Source: Agrypnia vestita (taxonomy: Eukaryota > Arthropoda > Insecta > Trichoptera > Phryganeidae). Taken from it: 64,000 nucleotides of DNA. The translations under genes were made by a program, and so were the position numbers. Below, piece after piece: positions 55,810-64,000 of this stretch; positions within the stretch are counted from its first letter, which is position 1, and every line of letters begins with the position of its first letter. The stretch is taken from NCBI GenBank assembly GCA_016648135.1, contig JADDOH010000137.1, positions 213,885 through 277,884 of the forward strand, in the 5' to 3' direction. The notes under the pieces are model-generated. The model was not told the origin of the DNA and ran no database searches. It saw only the letters and a program-made list of their open reading frames with translations.

Positions 55810-57640
55810 CACCCTCACAGCGACATATTTTATAAGTAAACAGTTTATATTAAACATCAATTGGGTAATTAATGAATAATTTTTCAAAATTACCACAAAA
55901 TTGCTAATGAAAAAATAAAATTAAGTTGACGCATAATTATCTGCCGTTATTTAAAAATTGTATTGTAAATTATATTTCAACTTAAAATTGTAAATTATAT
56001 TTTAAGGGGGGGGTAAGGTTTTTAACTTTTTTTTTTGCATTTTATTTTTAATTTTTTAAATGAATGTATAACATCGCAAGAATATTGTGTTAAAATGACG
56101 AAATTATGCACATTTGTGCGATACTCACACTGATTTTCTATACCTGCTCGGGCAGCTAAGAGACGCGCTCACCTGAGGACTACAGGACGTGCTATTGTAT
56201 TGGAAGAGTTTTGCGTAGACAAGGACAAAAAGATGCTGATGATGAAAGCTCTTAGCTGTGTGAACATGGCATCGACGATTATGTGTAAGTATAAAATAAG
56301 TGTTGAGTTTTATTTTGATTTTTACAGTGTGCAAAACTTTAAAGTGTTTTCCCCACATCTCACGTTTTCAAAGTCGGTGTCCATCATAACTTCAAAACTA
56401 CTGCAACGATCCTTTTGAAATTTTGAACACTATTTCTGTATATAATTTACGAGGTAACACTGGAGAGTTTTTTTCAAATTTGCTATTAATTTTTATTTTT
56501 TAATAACAAATTAGTCGATATTTTTCGCAAAAAATCGCGTTTTTCCCTTCAAAGTGTTCCAAAAAATTGAAAAATTGAAATTTCAAAAACCCTCAAATCT
56601 CATACTTTAATGTACCAATAGTTTTAATAAAGAGATTTTAACTGTTTCGTCACAAAAAATTCACAAAAAACATGCCTTTTTTTATACGAATTAACCTTAC
56701 CCCCCTTAATGTAAAATTGTAAAAAAGGGCTAATTGAAAAATTATATTTTAACCAATTGTAAAAAAATTTATTATATTTTAACCAAAAACTAAAATAAAT
56801 TCAAAGCATATTGTTAGTGAATCTTGGCGGTGGGAGACAAATTAAGCATTTGAAATCTTTTGTTTTTATTTATCACCAAATAAAGTAACTGAAGATGAAC
56901 TTATCTGGTGCCGTATTATATAATTCGAACTAATTTCACACTTTTTACTAGAGATTATTACACAAAACGTAGGTGGATACTTTTCTATTTCAATATACTT
57001 TTAAATATTGTAAATCGTACAAGTTTAATTCGCATGCTTCTATGAAATCGCGTTCTGTCACAACAATGCCCTAACTCACTTTCTCAGGAACGTCATTCCG
57101 TTTGTATACAGTTTCGGGTTTCTAGACGTTTCGCGAATTTAGTCAACATTTCCACCATTTATTCTGGACCCTTCCGGTAATTTGCAATTCACTATAAAAC
57201 GTGCAGTGTACTAAGGGAAATCCTTGATCATGTGCAATTCTTTCTGTTATACAGTTTCGTAACAATATCCGGAAACATAGTCACCACCAACGTCAATTAC
57301 TATTTCCCATTTGCCTGGAAGACGGTAATTTCTGTTTTTATACTTACTTGCGTATCAATTCAGTTTTATTTTGAAATCGGTGTATTCAACTACATCGAGG
57401 ATATTAACTTATATTTAGGAAATAAAAACAAGTAAATATAAAAATTTTTGAAACTAATTATTTGTAGTACAAGCAAAATCAAAAATTGAATCCCTATAAT
57501 CACTACATTATAGAACACTGAAACTTTAGATAAACGAAATGAAGACCCCAAGTTGTTAAACTAACATTTTTGTCAAAAATGAGTTAATAAGCCCTCTAAA
57601 CTAAATAATGTACGCTCTTTCCATTGGAAATAAGTTCAGA
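55810..57640. other. interval without a recognised gene
   Basis: aaattgtaaattatatttta is repeated locally (about 55955-56005), and a similar tract occurs at 56710-56780 flanking about 700 bp with small meaningless frames. ggggggggtaagg (56006) and taccccccttaatgtaaaat (56700) are inverse, so the segment may be another foldback or MITE. Confidence 0.35.
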
Positions 57641-57655
57641 ACTTAAAAATAATTA

Positions 57656-57761
57656 GAACATGTTCAAATCATAGGGATGAACATGTTAACTACACTTTTT
57701 CATAAAAATCAAATCAGTTACTAATGGGAAGAACATGTTATCTTCAATAAATAACATGTTC
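57656..57761. promoter_or_regulatory. cluster of four aacatgtt palindromes
   Basis: gaacatgttc (57656-57665), gaacatgtta (57679-57688), gaacatgtta (57731-57740) and taacatgttc (57752-57761) form two pairs with 13- and 11-bp spacers. The first is a perfect RRRCWWGYYY decamer and the others have one mismatch. The arrangement resembles paired p53-family half-sites. Function is unproven, and chance in AT-rich DNA must be considered. Confidence 0.3.
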
Positions 57762-58374
57762 ATGCCATCATTATGAAATTAACACGCCTTTTAATTTGAT
57801 CGGAATATTTATGGTTAATATAAATTTTACCCTAGCAGTACTGTCATATATTTGTTTTTATTTGAAGACTATTATAATATGTACTTATATATTAGTTTTC
57901 AATCATTTTAAATGGTACATACCATGTTTTGTATTATTAATTAACGCGCCAGGTATTTTGTAATTTTGAATAATGGATGGTAAAAACGGATAGCATTGAT
58001 TGGTTGTTTGATGTTCGTGTTTTACCAATTTTAAAAAGGTGTTACTCTATTAAAAATAAGTTCCAGAGGCTAAAAATGGTTTTTAACTACATTTTTTAGG
58101 GAAAATTAGTATATTTTTATTTTTTTGTGCATAAATGCGTATTTTTTACTTTGTAAATACTTTTTTGATACTTTAGTGACATGAATCAATAAAAATTAAT
58201 CTTGAATTAGCAATAAAACATATTTTTCAAAGGCGCAGCGAAATGCAAATGTCTAATTATCTCAAAATGACTTGGGTCTTCAAATGTCAAATGTAAAAAC
58301 GAAAGAAATCGCTCCGAACAATTGAAAATCAAGATGACAATCACGTTAAATTGTTAGAAGAATCAATGAATCAA

Positions 58375-58612
58375 AGAAAAAAAATAATGCAGTCATCGCG
58401 AATTACTAATTTATTTTATAAAGTACTGAATTCGAGATTTTATAGGAAACATCATACATAGCCTTTAAATTTATAAGAAACTTTATTTTGGAAGGAATAG
58501 ATACATAAAATCTAGTATTCAATAGGTACATTTTAAATTAGTAATCTTCGGTGAATGCATTCAAAACATTTTAATATTTTTTTTGGATATTGCTGCCTTT
58601 GCTTTTATATCC
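58375..58612. mobile_element. MITE-like element, family F copy 2
   Basis: gcagtcatc, gaattcgagattttatagga, taaatttata, taatcttcggtgaat and gatattgctgcctttgcttt follow the order of 50091-50300. The left end is degraded. Confidence 0.5.
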
Positions 58613-58889
58613 TACATTTGTAATCATATTTTATTTTTATTTTATAAAAATAAGCTTAATAAATTAATTGAATTAGAAAAAAAACTTATGATTCAACTGG
58701 AAGTAATATAAGTAATGAAACTACACAACCCCCAGCCACTTCACACCCGCCCCTGTCCGGCCGCTTCTTCCAGACCATCCCCCGCCGACCCCCGAACAGG
58801 CGACAATTCCGCTGCACACATTAATCAAAAAACACTCAACGCAGACAACGGATGAATTTATCAAATTGAATCATCCTGTGCATAACACT

Positions 58890-59180
58890 ACGTAGTTGAA
58901 ATTTATAGCGTTGTGAGGCCGAGCCTCGCGTCACATGTATTTTAATTTGCGCGATTTATTTGATTATTAGGACAATATTGTATTTCGCTCCAACGCGGTC
59001 CAGATGTGACGGTGAAAATAATAATATGCGCGCACCGTGAATTCATCGAGTATTCAGTTATAATATTAATAATTTCGACGGCGTTGTAATTAAATCGTGT
59101 TTATACGCGCGTGCTGTTCAACGTGCGTGTTGTTCTATCACATTTGATGGAATAATCGCCATTTCATGCAAATGTGTTTT
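58890..59180. other. CpG-rich single-copy-looking block with POU octamer
   Basis: aggccgagcctcgcgtcaca, aacgcggtccagatgtgacg, atgcgcgcaccgtgaattca and tacgcgcgtgctgttcaacg make this 290-bp stretch unusually rich in CG for the area. ATGCAAAT, the POU octamer, is exact at 59166-59173. No open frame or repeat similarity was found. A conserved regulatory element is a reasonable hypothesis. Confidence 0.25.
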
Positions 59181-59565
59181 TTTGAAATGTTTGTCTCATT
59201 TTATGGAATTTTTATAGAATGGGTAGCTTTTTTATCTGGTGGTTAAGATAATTAACTGTAATCTAGTAGCCACATTCTAGGAGTCCAATGAGTTAATTTA
59301 TATACATTGATTAGCTTGGCAATATTTTTCTCATGAAAAACAAAACAATACCTCGTAAGCCACTTAAAACAGATTTTACAGGAGAGGCGAAAAACTGCAT
59401 AATACTTTAGATTCCTTACGATAAATACGAGTAATTTCTTTAATGGAATAAGATACACAAATAATTGTTTTTAAGATACAAGCTTTTGCCCGATTACATA
59501 TCCACACAAAATAACTTGATTTTGATAGAAGTGTGGTACGTGAGGTACCTTTTATTTTATCATGG

Positions 59566-59785
59566 GTGATTTTCATATGTATGTTCTGAGAACACAATTA
59601 CCAGATTTTTTACTGCGAAATTATAATTTAATTAAGATGCATTATAAAATTATATGAATCACTTAAGCCAGCACATACAGGTGGTAAGCTCTGGGACATC
59701 GTATAAAAGACTTCCAATACACATTTCTCATATAAATATCTATGTGAGACGTCTATAATTTATCTTAATTGATTATCTTGTTAAT
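59566..59785. repeat. dispersed repeat family B, internally inverted copy
   Basis: It begins like the 42467 copy (tatgtatgttctgagaacac). The remainder (cacttaagccagcacataca, gctctgggacatcgtataaa, agacgtctataatttatctt) is the reverse complement of the family's other end. Confidence 0.55.
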
Positions 59786-59799
59786 CAATAATAAGATAC

Positions 59800-59930
59800 T
59801 TAGCTGTAATCTCGTAGCCAAGTTCCAGGAGACCAATAAGTTAGTAGGTATGTATAGATTAAAAAGCTTTTTAATCTCGTGATTAAGACATTCGCCTCGT
59901 TATTTCGTCGGGAGACGAATAAATTAGTCT
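59800..59930 (+). repeat. duplication of the 59.24-kb segment plus tRNA-like piece
   Basis: ctgtaatctcgtagccaagt and ccaggagaccaataagttag parallel ctgtaatctagtagccacat and ctaggagtccaatgagttaa at 59257-59298. A box A-like ctcgtgattaagacattcgc follows at about 59876, similar to the SINE head at 29.1 kb. Confidence 0.4.
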
Positions 59931-60802
59931 TATTTCCATACCACAAACAGAGAAGGATAAAAGGGTATGAAAGAGGCTTATATCCAGCAGTGGAGAGATG
60001 AAGGTTGAAAAGAAGAAACGTTTTTCGTAGATTTAGGAATATTTTTGTGACACGAATCCGGTTCAAATTCTATTGCAGAAGATCTCGAGGCAATTTTTGG
60101 AAAATTAAAATGCACTTTCTTCGATCATTTATACATGTCCTCGAGTTCGACCAAGATATCCCAAGAATGGGTAAACGTAAGACCATAATCAAACATCCAT
60201 TGCGTTTTAAATTGTTTAAATGATAAAGAGGGGTTTTATTATTTGTTTGACATCTTTTCACTACAATGGTGGTGTAAAGGCATATTTTGATGAAAACCTA
60301 CTAAAAAAATTGATTGAGCAAAGAGATAATATTGGATGCCCTCCAAATTGTAAAGACAAAATCACACGTTTTACAAAAAAATCAGATATATTTTAAAAAA
60401 ATGCGTGTTTTAAAGTCGCTCATCTTAATTACTTTTGTTTGATATTGATTTTAAAAAATTTTTTATCATAATTCAAGCAGGAACCTACCTGTAAAGTATT
60501 TTGTTCTAGCTCTGTAACATCTGTATATACATATGTGGATTAAAATCTAACGGAAAGTCATTTTTTGGTCTCCTAGATCTTGATCTTTCAAAGTGCTCTA
60601 GAGTACCCGTAACTGATAACATGTCCTGACCATCTTCTTCTAAGTATCTATAATATTCGACCGTTTGAAGAACTCCAAGAATGGCCCGAGACCCAGTCAA
60701 GAATTCGAAGATCTAACTCAGCATTGGTATGATATGGAAGAGCCATCCGAAAAACCCTCGGAGAATTTTAATATTTTATTTTCTCCAGGTTTCGCAACCA
60801 AT

Positions 60803-62111
60803 GTGTTCCGGACGGGAACGCGCAAAAAAATGGGGTGATTCCACCGCCTTACGGTCAGGTCAACCTGATGGCACCGATATCGCAGATTCTCAGACGAAAG
60901 CGAGATCGTATAAAAATTCGCTGAGAATCTTAGAGCGGTCCAAAGGCTGAAGCAGGAGTCGAGTAGAGAAGAAGAGAAAGTCGCAAGTAGATCTGGAGGT
61001 GAACGCAGGAGCAGAACTGAATTCTGGGTTCCTGCGCCACGTAATTTATTTCATCAAAAAATCAGGGCCCGCACGCCCAGGCGCATTTTCAACGACCAGT
61101 CAGAGGTCGGCATTTCGGAAACCGACGACACCGACCTCTGTCTGACGGCGGGATCACTACTCATAATTCGAGTCGCAGCTCTATGAGCAGTGGTCCCGTA
61201 TTCAAAATATTAATAAACATGTAACTAAACATTCTACTATAGTTATAACATACTATTTTTACACATTTATATTATATCTTTCTTTTGTTTCAATAACAAA
61301 TGTCTCTCAGGTTCATCCTTCATGGAGATAATCGATAAAAAGGGGGCCAGACTCGCCAAGCTGGGTGCAATAATTTCGTATATTTGGTCTCTCTGGCGAG
61401 CCTGGCTACACAAATTCAATATTTTTTCTACATAAAATTATGTAAAGCCATATACAAGTGATTGCGAACAAAATCATATTAATTTTTACATTTTATAATT
61501 TTTGTATAAAAATGGCGACTTCGGCACGGTACCGATGTCGCAAGAGGGTACTGAATTGTGTTTGATAAAAATGGCGACTTTGGCACGGTACCGATAAAAT
61601 GGCGACTTCGGCACGGTACTGATGTCGCTAGAGGGTAAAACCGATGCCCCCGGACTGTGGCGATACCGTACTGCAGTCGCCCAATATTACGATTTGGGAA
61701 GATTAAAATCTTTTTCAAGAATCAAATCATGCCGCCGCGATTTCTTCTTACATCGCTTACAACATACACAAAAACATTTTTAACAACAAAATTAATCCGA
61801 TAACGACCTCCCAGTGATGTCAAAAATAAACTTTAAAAAACATACATACAAAAATTACAATAAATAACTTCGGTTATTTTTAATAAAAAATGCGTCGAGC
61901 GCGCTAGGCATACCCAAAGGGTTTTATTTATTCTTGCCCATCTGCGCGCTCGCGCTCACAATTCGTGTGATAAAAAATGCAATAATTAATTCTAAAAAAT
62001 CAAAATACAAAAAAATCACTTTTTTCTTTAATAAAATGTTCATCAGTGCCAACATATGGAGATTGGTAAAAAAGGCCCGATTAAGGGCCACCGGTTTTTT
62101 CTTGTCCGACA
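60803..62111 (-). mobile_element. probable BEL/Pao 3' LTR
   Basis: The LTR start is clear. On the minus strand TGTCGGACAAG begins at 62111 directly behind a purine tract. The far end is uncertain. tgttccggac at 60803 on the plus strand would give a terminal inverse match (GTCCGGAACA on the minus strand) and an LTR of about 1.3 kb, but a nearer end is possible. The region contains AATAAA on the minus strand (about 61930) and the sub-repeats at 61511-61625. Confidence 0.5.
61511..61625. repeat. sub-repeats inside the LTR
   Basis: atggcgactt(c/t)ggcacggta starts at 61512, 61571 and 61599. The first and third continue with (c/t)tgatgtcgc and agagggta. Such reiterations are common in U3 regions and can hold enhancer sites. 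Confidence 0.7.
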
Positions 62112-62125
62112 CACTCCCCTCGTGC
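62112..62125 (-). other. polypurine tract of the BEL/Pao element
   Basis: The minus strand reads gcacgaggggagtg immediately before TGTCGGACAAG. This is the expected primer site for plus-strand DNA synthesis, about 45 bp behind the pol stop codon. Confidence 0.7.
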
Positions 62126-62169
62126 AGCTTGCCTGTGCTACCGGGAGGACAAGATATCTCGTCGTAACT

Positions 62170-64000
62170 TTACTCTGTCGCAATCTTGGACAATGTCACG
62201 ATCCTGGTGGCGGGCCGGGTGTAGTCACCGGCGGCGGTCCGTACACGAACGACCCGGACTTGACCGTCCGGTGCCGGCTTCGCCTCCATTATTATTCCTC
62301 TGGGCCACGTGTTTCGGGGAAGTGCGGGATCAACGATCACCGCTATTTCGCCTTCCTTGATGGCGGGAGCAGATTCCTGCCATTTATGCCTTCGGGCAAG
62401 CGTGGGCAGATACTCGCGCATCCATCTGCGCCAAAATAGGTCGGCCAGCTGTTGGCTCACTCGCCACTGCCTTTTCAGGCACACGTTCTCGTCAAGGGCG
62501 CCGTAGATGGCCAAATGCGAGTTGTGGCCTGCCATCCCCAATAAAAGATGGTTGGGGGTGAGGGGGGCATCATCTTTCGGGTCCACTGACACATGGGTCA
62601 GTGGACGGCTGTTCACGGTGTGCTCGGCTTCGGCCAGCACCGTTCTCAACATTTCTTCTCGTGGCGCTCTTTCTTTTAGTGTGGCTTCCAATGCCCTTTT
62701 TACGGCGCGTACTAAACTTTCCCACGCGCCGCCCATGTGCGGGGCGAGGGGAGGGTTGAAGTGCCACTCCACCCCGCTCCCCGCTAGATGCTCCTGCATT
62801 CTTTTATCTTCGGACAGTTCGGCCAATGCCCTGGCCATTTCTTTTTTCGGCTCCTCTAAAATTTGTTCCATTATCCGAGTAGATGAAACGAGGTTGACCG
62901 CGGCGTGCTGCCATTCTTCTAATGGCGAGTATGGCTGAGTCAGTTGTCAGTGACTCAGCCAGCTCCAGGTGTACGGCGCGTGTTGTTAGGCACGTGAACA
63001 ACGCGCCGTACCGTTTTTCTTTTCGTCGGCCGATGGTTATCATCATCGGCCCAAAATAATCCAATCCACATCGGTGGAAGGCCGGCGTGTGATGCTCCAG
63101 CCGGCAGACCGGGATTTGCCCCATCAACGGAGGGCGCGGCTGGCTTCTCTGGACTCGGCACGCTTGGCACTCAAACTTGATACGTCGCACTGTCGGTCTT
63201 AGTCGTAGTATGAAAAAGATTTCACGTAAATCAGACACGGTTCGTTCGGTGCCCGGGTGATTTCCTTTTTCGTGATAATGTTTTACCATTATTCTTGTGT
63301 ATGGGTGGGCGCCGTCCAAAATGACGGGCGCCCTCAATCCTGGTGGTATATCTGTCACCGTGGTTTCTGCCAGCCGTGATCCCATCAGAATGACGCCGAA
63401 CTCATCTAGCAGTGGCGTCAAGTGGTGGATTCGGCTATTTTTGGCCAGGAGTCCTCCTTTCTGAAGAGTCCTGATTTCGGGCCTAAAGGCGTCTGCCTGG
63501 GCTTGTAAGACCCAGGCTTCAATTCTTTCAGCCGAGGTTATATCTCGACCGGGCTGGTCTCCTGTGTGGCGACGACAATTCGCCACAAAACGCCTCACCC
63601 AAGCGGTGGCGCGGACCAGCCGGGTCCACGACGAGAAGCGCGTTATGTCAGGCAGCGCTCCCCCCGTATTTGCATGCCGGACCGCCAGTACGGTCGCGGG
63701 TTTCATTTCCAACATGCTTTCTGATGGTTGTAGTCGGCAGGCCTCTCGTGGCCAAGCCGATTCTCCTCTTCGGAGGAAGTCAGGACCGCCAAACCACATA
63801 CCGTCCGCTGACAGGTTTTGAGGATCGCCATCCCTGGTGCCGATATCCGCCGGGTTATGACGCGTAGGGACCCATTTCCAGTCCGTGACTTCGGTCAGCT
63901 CGTCAATCTCCCCCAGACGGTTCGCTACGAACGCTGAATATGATCGAGGATCGGTTCGTATCCAGCACAGGACCGTTGTAGAGTCGGTCCACTACTGAGT
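62170..64000 (-). pseudogene. BEL/Pao pol, RNase H end and integrase, one frameshift and one nonsense codon
   Basis: Minus-strand frame open from 63991: WTDSTTVLCWIRTDPRSYSA and RHNPADIGTR are the C-terminal RNase H motifs. WFGGPDFL is the linker. Next come a zinc-binding HHCC region (HYHEKGNHPG, ECQACR) and the integrase core, with D in GLDYFGPM, D in YSDNGTNF and E in HMGGAWESL. The C-terminal NHLLLG and FWRRWMREYL blocks follow, to the stop at 62170. Two lesions are visible. An extra base in the T run 62842-62847, just after SDNGTNFRGA, shifts the frame. A TAG at 63994-63992 sits just before WTDS. The rest of pol, gag and the 5' LTR lie outside the window. With so few lesions the copy is fairly young. 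The family makes virus-like particles in the cytoplasm and integrates cDNA. Confidence 0.92.

Noticed and set aside
62056..63867. Plus-strand open frames over the BEL/Pao region
   Set aside because: Shadows of the minus-strand integrase, which carries the DDE motifs; the plus-strand products show no domain.
1..64000. CRISPR arrays, bacterial operons, ribosome-binding sites, rRNA genes
   Set aside because: The tandem repeats lack the regular repeat-spacer form. Sequence style, transposon types and absence of dense genes are those of an animal genome.

Overview
This window reads as intergenic, repeat-rich DNA from an animal genome, most likely an insect. The support is a strongly AT-rich background, cecropia-type mariner elements, 3' ends of RTE-like and L2-like retrotransposons, a BEL/Pao element, tRNA-derived SINE-like sequences and no bacterial gene architecture. 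I could not identify one intact host protein-coding gene. The recognisable coding sequence is transposon-derived, and nearly all of it is broken.

Layout. 0.1-3.3 kb is a satellite-like region: a 307-bp repeat, a 120-bp minisatellite, 134- and 406-bp duplications, then a CCAAT-box module that recurs at 18.4-19.3 kb. 5-8 kb holds three reverse-transcriptase fragments. 8.05-9.48 kb and 23.14-24.25 kb are two near-identical mariner elements with intact TA target duplications, each disabled differently. 10-23 kb is mostly AT-rich, with a few GC-richer single-copy-looking blocks, a SINE and a degenerate gag-like remnant. 25-36 kb is a mixture of SINE-like pieces, LTR-like promoter blocks and retrotransposon tails. 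37-54 kb contains an L2-like 3' end and four sizeable inverted repeats, the largest at 42.9-44.5 kb. It also holds a perfect 35-bp minisatellite and a 5'-truncated RTE-like insertion with a clear 14-bp target duplication. 60.8-64 kb is the 3' half of a BEL/Pao element on the minus strand (RNase H end, integrase, polypurine tract, LTR start) that runs off the window.

The most interesting signal is a short structured motif at several unrelated loci (12.07, 38.15, 38.39, 42.9, 43.3, 44.09, 48.1, 48.5 and 52.09 kb). It consists of CTGANGA or a one- or two-base variant, one extra A or T, a stem-loop, GAAA, usually a short palindrome beginning AC and ending GT, then a base that is never G. This is the order of parts of a hammerhead ribozyme core with a minimal palindromic stem III, as known from Penelope-like elements and retrozymes. 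At 42.84-43.33 kb two copies lie 414 bp apart in direct orientation, next to a 0.74-kb-arm inverted repeat, which suggests a retrozyme- or Penelope-terminal-repeat-like locus. A second signal is a family of LTR-like blocks in which heat-shock-element-like GAA/TTC arrays sit just upstream of a TATA box.

Everything here comes from reading the sequence by eye. Repeat families were recognised by comparing parts of the window with one another, so copy number in the genome, exact ends and family names are not established.
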